Positions 39,069-49,478 of a DNA stretch of 64,000 nt are shown here, in pieces. The position numbers and the translations under genes were made by a program. Below the pieces are notes generated by a model that searched no databases, was not told the origin of the DNA, and saw only the letters and a list, made by a program, of their open reading frames with translations. How positions within the stretch are numbered: position 1 is the stretch's first letter; every line of letters begins with the position of its first letter. The stretch comes from Trichomonas vaginalis G3 (taxonomy: Eukaryota > Parabasalia > Trichomonadida > Trichomonadidae), in assembly GCF_026262505.1 (NCBI RefSeq), contig NC_067205.1, positions 2,542,001-2,606,000 on the forward strand. Reading direction: 5' to 3'.

Positions 39069-39385
39069 TTCCATCCGACAGGAAAATATTTTCCCGACAA
39101 CTGGAAAAAATTTTCCGGACAAAGGGAAAAATTTTTCCCGACGACAGGAAGAACTCTTCCAGTTGTCCGTCCGTAAACCATTCAAATTTTCGAAAATTGA
39201 GAACTTTTTGGTCGAACTTCAGAAAAAGTTTTTCCATCCGACAGGAAAAAATTTTCCATCCGACAGGAAAAAATTTTCCGGACAAAGGGAAAAAAATTTC
39301 CTTCCGACAGGAAAAGTTCTTCCTTCCGACAGGAAAAGTTCTTCCTTCCGACAGGAAAAGTTCTTCCTTCCGACAGGACACAAAC
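39069..39385. repeat. 22-bp tandem repeat in divergent spacer
   Basis: About ten copies of a unit built on TTCCGACAGGAAAAGTTCTT, regular at 22 bp in the right half and degenerate in the left half. It occupies the same spacer as the unrelated 21-bp array of A (12395-12650). Confidence 0.85.
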
Positions 39386-39387
39386 GG

Positions 39388-39735
39388 ATGTCCGATGTAC
39401 CACCAACCGAGTCCATTCCCAAACCAGAGGAACCTAAAGAACCACAACAGTCTCCTCAGCAACCTCAGTTCCAGCAAGTACCTCCGAATTTCTACCAATT
39501 TCCACCTCAAGGTTACTACCCACCACAAGGCTTCCCGAACTACCCTCCTCTGCCTATGCCTTACTTCCCCAACCCTTGGATGTTCCAGCAAGCTCCACCC
39601 CAGCAATTCCAATCTCAGTCCAAATCGAAGAGAGACCAAGAGTTCGAAGAAGGTCTGAACCGTTTACGCAAAGAGTATGCCACAGCTCCAATTGAGAGAA
39701 AGTTGTTCCCGGACCAAAAATATAATTTATGTTAA
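39388..39735 (+). CDS. Pro/Gln-rich protein, B copy
   Basis: A 115-residue frame: MSDVPPTESIPKPEEPKEPQ, then Gln/Pro/Tyr repeats (GYYPPQGFPNYPP), a MFQQAPPQQFQSQSK segment and a basic helix (EFEEGLNRLRKEYATAP). It adjoins the palindrome array and is shorter than the related region in A. It is probably disordered. It diverges from the DEAIYL gene across the 22-bp repeats. Confidence 0.5.
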   Translation: MSDVPPTESIPKPEEPKEPQQSPQQPQFQQVPPNFYQFPPQGYYPPQGFPNYPPLPMPYFPNPWMFQQAPPQQFQSQSKSKRDQEFEEGLNRLRKEYATAPIERKLFPDQKYNLC

Positions 39736-39862
39736 CATGTTAGATCTAACCTCATTTCTACCCTCATTTCTACCCTCGTGAATTTTCATGAATTTCCTTA
39801 AGATAGAAAAAATAAAGTTAGTTTTATTTTTTTATTTTGTATAAAAGATATGATTTCAGGGA

Positions 39863-39900
39863 TTTTTTGACGAAGTGTCAATCTTCACTTCGTCAAAAAA
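39863..39900. repeat. Perfect hairpin with U-rich end
   Basis: Fifteen-bp stem TTTTTTGACGAAGTG around TCAATCTT, terminator-like on either strand. It sits just downstream of a p312 start copy. Confidence 0.6.
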
Positions 39901-40006
39901 TAACAGTTATCTAATGAAAAAGTGTCATTTTTTTCATTTGACGAGAATGTCGGGTAGATGGTTAGATCTCACCTGTTTTTTCACCTCTTTTTTCACCTCG
40001 TGAATT

Positions 40007-40160
40007 TGTCAAGACTTCTTCGTAAATGTTTTGTCAAGACTTCTTCGTAAATGTTTTGTCAAGACTTCTTCGTAAATGTTTTGTCATGACTTCTTCGTAA
40101 ATGTTTTGTCATGACTTCTTCGTAAATGTTTTGTCAAGACTTCTTCGTAATGAGTGTAAA
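40007..40160 (+). repeat. 25-bp tandem repeat, six copies
   Basis: Head-to-tail units of GTCAAGACTTCTTCGTAAATG plus TTTT, with GTCAAGAC or GTCATGAC variants. There are no spacers. The same unit forms long arrays in element C. Confidence 0.85.
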
Positions 40161-40316
40161 GGACCCAAAAATATAATTTAGGGTAGAAGGTTAGATCTAA
40201 CCTGTTTTCTAACCTGTTTTCTACCCTCTTGAATTTTCATGAATTTCCTTAAGATAGAAAAAATAAAGTTAGTTTTATTTTGTATTTTTTTGTATAAAAG
40301 ATATGATTTCAGGGAT

Positions 40317-40354
40317 TTTTTTGACGAAGTGTCAATCTTCACTTCGTCAAAAAA
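40317..40354. repeat. Perfect hairpin, second copy
   Basis: Same stem and loop as 39863-39900, again after a copy of the p312 start. Confidence 0.6.
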
Positions 40355-40520
40355 TAACAGTTATCTAATGAAAAAGTGTCATTTTTGTATTTTTTTGTAT
40401 TTGACGAGAATGTCGGGTAGATGGTTAGATCTAACCTGTTTTTTCACCTCTTTTTTCACCTCTTGAATTTTCATGAATTTTCCCGAAATAAAAAAATAAA
40501 GTTAGTTTTATACAAAATTC

Positions 40521-40680
40521 ATGCAGGAAATTCTTGAGTTTTGGTTGAAAGAATACGGTGGAGCCAAAAGTGGCTCGACCTCAAAACAAGCATTTTATGA
40601 GCTTACTAAGGGTGTTATGAATGAATTCAAAGGTATTTACATACATCCTGACCTCGTTCATTTTGTTGCTGAATTCAGCA
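40521..40680 (+). pseudogene. KilA-N gene fragment
   Basis: An opening (QEILEFWLKEYGGAKSGSTS) and a GIYIHPDLVHFVAEF segment closely match the element C gene at 62896-63177. The fragment ends directly at a TGCTGAATTCAGCA palindrome. Confidence 0.6.
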
Positions 40681-41417
40681 AAAATATAATTTAGGGTAGA
40701 TGGTTAGATCTAACCTGTTTTCTCACCTGTTTTCTAACATGGTCTAAAACTCTCGAAAATCATGAAATTTACACCAAAAATATAATTTATGTTAGCATGT
40801 TAGATCTAACACGTTTTCTAACCTCTTGAATTTTCATGACTTCTTCGTAAATGTTTTGTCAAGACTTCTTCGTAATGAGTGTAAAGGACCCAAAAATATA
40901 ATTTAGGGTAGATGGTTAGATCTAACCTGTTTTCTCACCTGTTTTCTACCCTCTTGAATTTTCATGACTTCTTCGTAAATGTTTTGTCAAGACTTCTTCG
41001 TAATGAGTGTAAAGGACCCAAAAATAATGTTTAGGTGAAGAGGTGAGATCTCACCTGTTTTTTCACCTCTTTTTTCACCTCTTGAATTTTCATGACTTCT
41101 TCGTAAATGTTTTGTCAAGACTTCTTCGTAATGAGTGTAAAGGACCCAAAAATAATGTTTAGGGTAGATGGTTAGATCTAACCTGTTTTCTCACCTGTTT
41201 TCTACCCTCTTGAATTTTCATGACTTCTTCGTAAATGTTTTGTCAAGACTTCTTCGTAATGAGTGTAAAGGACCCAAAAATAATGTTTAGGTGAAGAGGT
41301 GAGATCTCACCTGTTTTTTCACCTCTTTTTTCACCTCTTGAATTTTCATGAATTTTCCCGAAATAAAAAATAAAGTTAGTTTTATTTTTTTTATTTTTTT
41401 TATTTTGTATAAAAGAT

Positions 41418-42356
41418 ATGATTTCAACAATCGGCACAACAACAATTCAAACAACAGCACCAAACTCTTTAGTCATGAATCCAACATCTATGTTAGTAGA
41501 GATGAAAAGCTTCATTCCTTCTTCATATACTTTTGAAACAGAAATCCAGAAGATAAAGCAAGAACTTTTAACATGTAATTTAGACTGTAGTGCGAAAGAT
41601 GAAACAAATGAACAGTATCTTTATGAAATGCAGGACCTCATCGACCATTTACCCAAACTACCTGAAATCCAACAACAAAAACTCACTATTCCTGAATTCG
41701 ATGAAATTGAAGTCAAAGCAACTGACTCAGTAGAAATAAAGAAGTTCATACGAAAGGTAAACTATGAGTTTCTAGGATTTCATTGCAACCATAAGGTTAT
41801 GGACAAAGATTGCGATATGGTATATAAGAATGTTTCTGACATATATAAATCTGAAGAATTTAAGACCTACGACAACTTTGTTTCGTTAGTTGCTGAATGT
41901 GTATGGCAGATAAGAGATAAAGATAGAAGAGGCAAAGTATGGAACAAACAAATAAGACCCGCTATGTTTGAGATGAAGAGAGCAATTGACGCTTTAGTTG
42001 TTTTAGCTGGTTTTATTTCAGAATATAACGCAAAAATGAACCCGCAATGTTCTAAATGTAAAGCAGCAATGAGGAAATATAACTACTCCGTCAAAGAGAT
42101 AGAACGTATGAGAAACGACTATGCAGACTTAAAGAAAGAAGCAGAAAAGCCGGTAGAAGATAAAATGGACATGTTAGAATTTCTGAACAAAAACTATCCA
42201 ACAGCAGAAGATTTCCTTCTATCTGACGTCAAGAAGAAATATAAAGAAACCTTCGGCATAGTTAAAACATTCGATGTACTAAAAGAAGAAATAGAAGCTA
42301 CAAAACTGTTTAAAGTCTCACGAATTCATAACGTTTACCATGTAAAACGCTTATAA
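41418..42356 (+). CDS. p312, palindrome-bracketed gene
   Basis: A 312-residue protein, whole in B. The Thr-rich start (MISTIGTTTIQTTAPNSLVM) is followed by a long helical middle (LPKLPEIQQQKLTIPEFDEI; DNFVSLVAECVWQIRDKDRR), then a CSKCK pair near residue 212 that may bind zinc with other ligands. The carboxyl domain (LEFLNKNYPTAEDFLLSDV; VYHVKRL) looks like a winged-helix DNA-binding end. It opens after a T-rich block ending TATAAAAGAT. Forward palindrome units lie on its left and reversed ones on its right, with spare copies of its start on the left and its tail on the right. I do not recognise the family. It may recognise the palindromes, which is inference. Confidence 0.65.
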   Translation: MISTIGTTTIQTTAPNSLVMNPTSMLVEMKSFIPSSYTFETEIQKIKQELLTCNLDCSAKDETNEQYLYEMQDLIDHLPKLPEIQQQKLTIPEFDEIEVKATDSVEIKKFIRKVNYEFLGFHCNHKVMDKDCDMVYKNVSDIYKSEEFKTYDNFVSLVAECVWQIRDKDRRGKVWNKQIRPAMFEMKRAIDALVVLAGFISEYNAKMNPQCSKCKAAMRKYNYSVKEIERMRNDYADLKKEAEKPVEDKMDMLEFLNKNYPTAEDFLLSDVKKKYKETFGIVKTFDVLKEEIEATKLFKVSRIHNVYHVKRL

Positions 42357-42649
42357 AATAACATGTGAGAAAAGAGGTGAGAAAACAGGTTAGATCTAAC
42401 CATCTACCCTAAAACATATTTTTGGTCATTTACAATGAAGTCTTGACAAAACATGGAATCTCTTCCCTCGGAAAACCGAGAGAAGCAATCATATGACAAA
42501 GTCTTGACAAAACATTTAAGTTCGATGAAGTCTTGAAAATTCATGAGTTTTGTGTGTTTTAGACCATGTTAGAAAACAGGTGAGAAAAGAGGTTAGATCT
42601 AACCATCTACCCTAAAATATATTTTTGGTCATTTACAATGAAGTCTTGA

Positions 42650-42818
42650 CAAAAACTATCCAACAGCAGAAGATTTCCTTCTATCTGACGTCAAGAAGAA
42701 ATATAAAGAAACCTTCGGTATCGTTAAAACATTCGATGTACTAAAAGAAGAAATAGAGGCTACAAAACTGTTTAGAGTCATGAACCATCGCAACATATAC
42801 CATGTAAAACGGTTGTGA
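42650..42818 (+). pseudogene. Extra copy of p312 tail, first
   Basis: About 56 codons matching the p312 carboxyl end, ending MNHRNIYHVKRL as in the A version rather than the B gene. It starts at a fixed point after TTGACAAAAACTATCC. Confidence 0.75.
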
Positions 42819-43012
42819 AAAAAAGAGGTGAGAAAACAGGTGAGAAAACAGGTGAGATCTCACCTCTTCACCTAAAATATATTTTTGCTGAATTCAGCAC
42901 AAAATTCATGAGTTTTGTATGTTTTAGACTATGTTAGAAAACGTGTTAGAAAAGAGGTTAGATCTAACATGCTAACATAAACTTTATTTTTGGTCATTTA
43001 CAATGAAGTCTT

Positions 43013-43183
43013 GACAAAAACTATCCAACAGCAGAAGATTTCCTTCTATCTGACGTCAAGAAGAAATATAAAGAAACTTTCGGCATTGTTAAAACATTCG
43101 ATGTACTAAAAGAAGAAATAGAGGCTACAAAACTGTTTAGAGTCATGAACCATCGCAACATATACCATGTAAAACGCTTATAA
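43013..43183 (+). pseudogene. Extra copy of p312 tail, second
   Basis: Second repeat of the same tail, again with the A-type ending, between two palindrome units. Confidence 0.75.
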
Positions 43184-43718
43184 AATAACTGGGGTAGAAA
43201 AGAGGGTAGAAAACAGGTTAGATCTAACCATCTACCCTAAAATATATTTTTGCTGAATTCAGCACAAATTTCATGAGTTTTGTATGTTTTAGACCATGTG
43301 AGAAAACAGGTGAGAAAACAGGTGAGATCTCACCTCTTCACCTAAACATTATTTTTGCTGAAAAATGACCAAATTTCATGAGTTTTGTGTGTTTTAGACC
43401 ATGTGAGAAAACAGGTGAGAAAACAGGTGAGATCTCACCTCTTCACCTAAACATTATTTTTGCTGAAAAATGACCAAATTTCATGAGTTTTGTGTGTTTT
43501 AGACCATGTGAGAAAACAGGTGAGAAAACAGGTGAGATCTCACCTCTTCACCTAAAATATATTTTTGCTGAATTCCGTATGAAAACAGTGAAGAACAGCG
43601 AGTAGGTAAGAAACCTTAGTCGCCAAAACTCTATGAAAATCATGAGTTTCCTTAAGACAGAAAAAATAAAGTTAGTTTTATTTTTATTTATTTTTTTATT
43701 TTGTATGTAAAGACAGAT

Positions 43719-44541
43719 ATGTCAACAACAGAGAACACAACAACTGCTATCGTTCATGAAGCCATAAATGAAGAATATGAGTACATACAGTTTAACAAAC
43801 AACTCCGTCTCATTCGTTCGGTCAAAGACGATATGTACCAAATGCAAAGTATTTTGACAGCATGTTTTGCTCCAGATACCAAACATACAGACGATTGGTT
43901 CAAAAACCAAAGCACACAAGAACTTTTGAGCGAAGCACAGCGAGACCGAACTTTTATCTGGGTCGCCTAAAACTCATGAAAATCGTAAAAATTTGCCAAT
44001 GGTTTGAGAGGTTGGTATGTACATAGACTTCTTGTAAATGCTGTTGCAATGTGGGCTTCGCCTCGTTACGCTTGGTATATTTACAGATTTCTTGACGAAA
44101 TTCATAGACAAGAACGTGAAGAGATGGAAAAGAAACTTCAAGCAAAAGATGAAGTCATTGAAGCAAAAGACAAAAGCATTCAGAAAAGAATACACGTTCG
44201 GTTACCAAAAGGAAAAGGAAAAGAACTATAAGTATATGATTTATACTGAAGAGATGGAAAATGAAAAGATAAAGATATGGTTATGTTGCATTTAGTCAGA
44301 AGAAACAACAAAAGCTTTTACGACCTTGCTAAGATTTACAAATCTGACAGAAATTGGTTCTATCGCGAAAACTTACCGATTTCAATGACACCGAATGAAG
44401 ATGTGAAACAAATAGTTCAAGATACGTTACTCAAACACACTATGATATGAAAGGTTGTACAATACTTACCTTCAAAGAAGACTTACCGCTACTGAAGGAA
44501 AAAATAACAGAGTATTTTGACAACTTCAAACAAGTAGGGTA
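43719..44541 (+). pseudogene. KilA-N domain gene, broken
   Basis: The amino part fits a KilA-N DNA-binding domain: EYIQFNKQLRLIRSVKDDMY, DDWFKNQSTQELLSEAQ, then RGWYVHRLLVNAVAMWASP with YAWYIYRFLDE. A coiled coil follows (EREEMEKKLQAKDEVIEAKD), and then a carboxyl domain (KYMIYTEEMENE) like that of poxvirus-type KilA-N proteins. The family is widespread in large DNA viruses and phages and binds DNA. Only in B. About three breaks. Confidence 0.65.
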
Positions 44542-44558
44542 GATGAACCATTTATTTT

Positions 44559-45434
44559 TCAAGCTTGACTTTTTACAATTTGAACTTTGTTCGCGTAGAT
44601 ATGAATTCTGAAAGAAGTATGAGGGTCTTGTATGACTTTGTACTTCTCCCATAGTTCATGTCTGTCAAACTTACCTGCCATGGACTCTTTCATAAGTTCC
44701 ATGAAATCGTCTTCGGACAATCCGGGGAAAAGTACAATGTCAGTAAGTATTTCTCTTTACATCCTTACTTAAACTCTTTGCTGTCTGTACACAAATGACA
44801 ACTGAGATGTTAAAGTGTCTAGCTTCTTAAGAATTCGACACATATCTTGTTCTCTGTTTCTTTAACAAAGGATGAGAGGCGAAATCATCTAAGATAAGAA
44901 GACACCTATGAGGGTATGTCTTCCAATCGTAAGATTGCAATTTCTTCGAAATGTATTCTATCTCTTTCTGTTTGTTTCTGAAGTGTTTCTTCTCTAATAT
45001 TCTCTGCATTTCCTCATTTGGGTCTTTAAACTTCGAATTTATATACTCATTTATAGCATTATACTTCAAAACTCTTCTTTGGTACTTCTTTATCCAATCT
45101 AACAACTCAGTATCCTTTATACATACTAACTTAGACTTCTTTATAATATCTTTGAACGAATTGACGGTTTGGTCAAATTGACCAGAAGTACTACAAATGA
45201 CAACTAACTCATAGAATGGGTTCTTCTCATCTAGTTCTTGTTGTTGTGCAGCCATTTTAAGATAAGTGAAAGTCTTACCCGACCCAGGTGGTGCAATTAG
45301 ACCTGTTATACCATTCTGAGCAATAAGAACTTGTCATGTATAGGCTTTATCTGAGCATTTTCTAACTTCCTCTTGTTCTTGTTTAAAACATTCTCAAATT
45401 TTTTGTCAATGTCAGCAAACTTTTTTTCTAACAT
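44559..45434 (-). pseudogene. A32-like packaging ATPase gene of B, broken
   Basis: Counterpart of 15582-16457, with the Walker B region (CLLILDDFASHPLL) in a long open part. About three breaks. Confidence 0.75.
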
Positions 45435-45470
45435 ATTTTTAGAAAAATTAAAATTTTTATCTTTTAGAAA
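45435..45470. promoter_or_regulatory. Bidirectional promoter-like spacer, B
   Basis: Same 36-bp spacer as 16458-16493, between ATPase and p152. Confidence 0.45.
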
Positions 45471-45920
45471 ATGTCTAGCGATTTCGCTATCTATATTCGA
45501 GACAAACTTTTCGACAGCAAAACATCTGTCGACCATAAAATCTTACATAGTGTAAACAAGAAAGGTGAATTTGTTCTAAAGTTCTGTTTCTGGGAATATG
45601 ACAAGAACCATAAAACATTAAGCAGAGAAGTCTTAAAATTTGTCAATGACAGACTTGTTGACAGAGATGACGCCTCTTGGAGAGATGAAGTCCAACAAAA
45701 CTTCTTAGAATGCAAAGAAGACACATGCGCTGTTCTTGAAGATGAAATAGAAAACAGAATAGATGAGCTATTAAAGGACAAAGAACTTTTACATAAATAT
45801 AGTTGCGCCAAATTTGACATAACTCCACCAGAAAAGAAGAAGAGAGAAAAGAAAGAGAAAAAAGAAGAAGAGAAGAAAGAACCAGAGCCAGTTCCAGAGA
45901 AAAAGAAATTTGACATGTAA
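45471..45920 (+). CDS. p152 of B, 149 residues
   Basis: Counterpart of 16494-16952, whole. The folded part is nearly identical (VDHKILHSVNKKGEFVLKF), whereas the Lys/Glu tail is shorter (KKREKKEKKEEEKKEPEP), showing tolerance of length change there. Unknown function. Confidence 0.75.
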   Translation: MSSDFAIYIRDKLFDSKTSVDHKILHSVNKKGEFVLKFCFWEYDKNHKTLSREVLKFVNDRLVDRDDASWRDEVQQNFLECKEDTCAVLEDEIENRIDELLKDKELLHKYSCAKFDITPPEKKKREKKEKKEEEKKEPEPVPEKKKFDM

Positions 45921-45936
45921 AAATAAAATTTTATTT

Positions 45937-46356
45937 TTAGAACATTTCTGGGTCAATGTCAATGTTCTCTTCCTCTTTAGGAGCAAACACTGGCTTAGAC
46001 TCTAAAATCTTTTTACCCAATTTACCTTGAACTTCTACAACTTTAGACTCATAATATTCATAGTCGTCTGCTTTCTTTGGTTCATAAGGTATAACAAGTT
46101 TGTATGCTTTGCCTTCTTTAAGGTTTGAAAACCTTCTGTCAAAACTTTCTTTGACTGCTAACAAACCTTCTATGTCTAAGTCTTCAAATTTCGCACCATT
46201 TTTAGTCACAATAGCAAACTTAACTGGTTCGATGTTCCAAACTTTGCTGAATGAAGACTTTTCAAAATGGTAGAAGTAAACATTCAAATATGTGAATGGG
46301 TCTAGTTCTTCTTTAAGTCCTGACATGTACTTGTTTACTGAGATGAATTTCGTCAT
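45937..46356 (-). CDS. Putative ssDNA-binding protein of B
   Basis: Counterpart of 16969-17388, 139 residues, whole, with only a few substitutions and the same acidic end (NIDIDPEMF). The shared ATG in both copies fixes the start. The SSB call rests on the acidic, aromatic-ended tail and the adjacent helicase. Confidence 0.55.
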   Translation of the reverse strand: MTKFISVNKYMSGLKEELDPFTYLNVYFYHFEKSSFSKVWNIEPVKFAIVTKNGAKFEDLDIEGLLAVKESFDRRFSNLKEGKAYKLVIPYEPKKADDYEYYESKVVEVQGKLGKKILESKPVFAPKEEENIDIDPEMF

Positions 46357-46393
46357 CTTTTTCTATCGGATAAAAAAAATATTTTTTTAAAAT

Positions 46394-47628
46394 TTACTCA
46401 TAAAAAATTTTCTTTGTATATACACCTTTCTGTACGTCTAAAAGACTTTTGACATTTGCCAAGAATGTTCGTTTAGACGCTGTCATATAACCATATTCTT
46501 GACAATATTGTTTATACGAATCGTACAATGACCTTTCATCTAAACACTCAAAGTCAGTTTCATCTATGAACAGTTCATATACACTCTTGTTTGCTTCTAA
46601 CAATGTTTGTCTCTCTTCGGTATGTGGAATTTGTCTTGGATTGAACTTTGAAATATCTAATGTCATGAAATATGAGAACAAGTGGTTGTAAAAGTCAGAT
46701 GTCAAAGTTTCTGCTAAGTCGTCAAAATATTCTGTATCTTGCATATGAGCTTCTGACGTTCTGACAACTACATATCTTCTGTCAGAACTTTCTAACTTCA
46801 TCGGAACAGCATTGTTTGAAACCATAATGAAGTTTGCAACATTTTCACAAACTCTTTGGTCTTTATATTTTCTTTCAACAACTCCAACTTGTCTGTTATA
46901 AGACTCTTCAAAGCATCTGAGTTCAAAACTTTTGTTGTATCTATACTTTGAAGTTCGTTACATACTATAAGTTTCATATTCTCTATTGAGGAGTTAAACT
47001 TGCCACAGATGTTTTCTAAGTTTGTCATATTCGGATTCGAATAGCCATCTAACAGTTTGCACAAAATATCTGTAAAGAATGTGTTCTTACCAGTTCCTTG
47101 TTTTCCAATTATAATGAGAGCAGTTTCATTTTTAGCACTTGGATGTTGTAAGATGTTTGCAAACCAACATAAGATATACTCATAGACTCTTTCGTTTCCA
47201 TTGCATATAATTTCTTTGACATGGTCTAACCAAGCTTCTATAATATTTTCTTTCCATTCTACTTGTTCATATTTATATCCAGTGAAGATAGATAGAAGTT
47301 TTGGAGAAGGTGTATAGAACTTTATACCTCGAACTGAAAAATCTTCAAGTTTTGACAATAAGATATCCCAAGCATCTAACATCTTCATGCCAACTTGTAC
47401 AACTTTTATTTTCTTAAGTTTCTGTCTACATTCTTGTTCAGACACTATTGTTGCTCTTGGTTTGTTAAAGACAACATCCCATTCTTTCATGACATAACAT
47501 TCTGGGGCAGAGTCAACATAAATGACTAAACGTTTCAAATTCTCGACTGCTTTGTTATAGTCGCTAAATGGACACATATTTCTGAATGCTTGGAAGTCAT
47601 AAAAATCTGAAACATCTATTCTGTACAT
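46394..47628 (-). pseudogene. SF3 helicase gene of B, broken
   Basis: Counterpart of 17426-18661. The Walker A (GKQGTGKNTFF) and Walker B (LIVCNELQS) regions are present. About one or two breaks. Confidence 0.8.
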
Positions 47629-47655
47629 TTTTATAAAAATAAAAAAATATTTTTT

Positions 47656-48453
47656 TTATTCTTGACTTTGTTGTTGCATTTGTTGCATTTGTTGTTCTTG
47701 AGCTATTTGTTGTTGAAGTTGTTCTTGTAATACAATACTTTCACCAGTTGCATCTTCCAATTCGAAACTTTCTGCCGTCATTGACAAATACATAGGACAT
47801 AAAAGTTTTACAGGAACAAAGTTTGCGTCAACTAATGTCAACGTTATACTTGCCAAAGTGTTTGAGTTCACTAAGGTTGAAAATTCTGCATTCGAATGAA
47901 CAATAGGCAAACCAGCAGAGAAAGTATTGTTTATACGCATAAGTATCTTTTGGTCATAATAGTTTCTGTCGACATTCGAATAACACTTTGAACCTAAGTT
48001 TGAAACAATATATAGATTGGTGTGCTTAATGTCAATGGAATAGACATTCCTTGTATGACACCTTTTCCTGTTATAGGAAACTGTTGGTAGTAAAAACCAG
48101 AAATAAGTTTTGTATTATAGCTCATATCGTTTATAGTAAACTCAGTCGGACATCCAAACATAATGAAACCTGCTCTAGTTGCAGCACATGTTACACCCGT
48201 CCTTAAAGTATTAAATAAGTCAACAAAACCTGTTGGTGGTATATCTGAGTAAGTATCTTCAAAGGAGTATTTTTTACCATTCACACAATAAAGTCTTCTG
48301 GTGTCAAAAGAGCAAAACAGGCTTTAGTCGTCATTGTGTTTAAGGTTAGTTTACAATACCGTCCTTGAGGACTTTGTAAGTTTTGTTGTTATAGAATTAT
48401 ATGACCCAGGGTTTTTTAGTCGTAATAGTATAAACCATTATATCTTCTGCCAT
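47656..48453 (-). pseudogene. Putative penton gene of B, broken
   Basis: Counterpart of 18690-19514. The Gln/Glu tail repeat is shorter and differs in composition. About three breaks. Confidence 0.5.
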
Positions 48454-48458
48454 TTTAC

Positions 48459-49040
48459 TTAGCAAATAAACTTTAATGAAATGTTGTGGTCGTCAAATAT
48501 TTTTATGACGTCTGGGAAACTATACTTTAAGTTCAACGTTTCACCTCCTTTCATAACGTATATCTTGTCAATGACATTATATGAAACACCACAGCAACTA
48601 ATGTCGGGTTCTATTTCTTTGATGTTTATATCGTCTGCCTCTGTCAAAAGTTTCAATAGTTTTTCAAAACTTCATGAGGTGCAATGACATATGAGTTCAC
48701 TTTTACAGGGTTGTGTTCGACCAAGTTTAACATTATACTTAAAGCCTGACAAATCTTCTCCTGAGTTTGAAGTTTGTCTTTCAGTTGTTGGTAGTCGTTT
48801 CGAATATCTGCAACAGAACTTAAGTCTCTGCTAACTTCAGGATATGTTGGTTGTTCTTTTACAGGAACAATTGTTATACCATCTTCGTCCTCGTATGGTT
48901 TCCCCACTTCAACATCTCTGTCTTTGACATTGACAATAACACTTTGACTGTTTGTTTGAGTTGGTGAATTTAACTTCACATCTGCCACCGCCATTAAACC
49001 TTTTGAAACACTCACGCTTCTATTTTTTCGGAAATGACAT
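48459..49040 (-). pseudogene. p193 gene of B, broken
   Basis: Counterpart of 19519-20100 with the same start and end. About one break. Confidence 0.55.
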
Positions 49041-49058
49041 TTTACTTAGAATAAAAAG
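49041..49058. promoter_or_regulatory. Bidirectional promoter-like spacer, B
   Basis: Same 18 bp as 20101-20118. Confidence 0.45.
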
Positions 49059-49478
49059 ATGGACGTATTCGAGTATCTCTTCGAATTGAAGCAGAACAAA
49101 GTTTACACACACAAACAATACAAATACATTGACAGAATAGTTCTTTATACAAACAATGGTAAATGTTATAGAATAGCAATATTTGCTGAACCAAAATATT
49201 TCCATAAAGCAAAGAAAGTTGGTATAACTGAAATGGTGAAAGTTCTTGAAGCAGACAAAAATATAACTTCAAAACTTACAGATATTACTAAAGGAAAGTA
49301 TATAATAAAATATTATGTCAAAACTGGCGTATTGTCAATATTTGACGGAGAGAAGTCAGTTCAAGAACAACTTACTGACCTGCTGCCAAAATCTGCTCGA
49401 TGGAAGCTGTCGTTATGCCAATCTGAGGAGCCCCAGCAGGTTTCATCGAACGAATCTTCAAAAGAGCATCTTCCGTGA
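49059..49478 (+). CDS. p113 counterpart of B, 139 residues
   Basis: Matches the A protein through SVQEQLTDLLPKSA, then continues 26 residues over the end of the opposing capsid gene (WKLSLCQSEEPQQVSSNE). The shared body is the reliable part; the extra tail may be fortuitous. Unknown function. Confidence 0.65.
   Translation: MDVFEYLFELKQNKVYTHKQYKYIDRIVLYTNNGKCYRIAIFAEPKYFHKAKKVGITEMVKVLEADKNITSKLTDITKGKYIIKYYVKTGVLSIFDGEKSVQEQLTDLLPKSARWKLSLCQSEEPQQVSSNESSKEHLP

Larger units (their letters stand above)
39736..41410 (+). repeat. Palindrome array, forward orientation, left of p312
   Basis: About ten units of the AGATCT-centred family in one orientation, with arm types GTTAG, GTGAG and GGTAG, alone or mixed. 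Interleaved are 25-bp repeats, two hairpins, a KilA-N gene fragment and two copies of the p312 promoter and start (39797-39858 and 40251-40311). Confidence 0.85.
42357..43590 (-). repeat. Palindrome array, reverse orientation, right of p312
   Basis: Eight units of the AGATCT-centred family, all inverted relative to those left of p312. Cores include GGTTAGATCTAACC and GGTGAGATCTCACC types, with TGCTGAATTCAGCA palindromes and the ATGAGTTTTGTATGTTTTAG spacer between them. Confidence 0.85.

Noticed and set aside
39060-39185. Amino-terminal extension of the DEAIYL protein in B
   Set aside because: The extension is encoded by the 22-bp tandem repeats and has no match in A.
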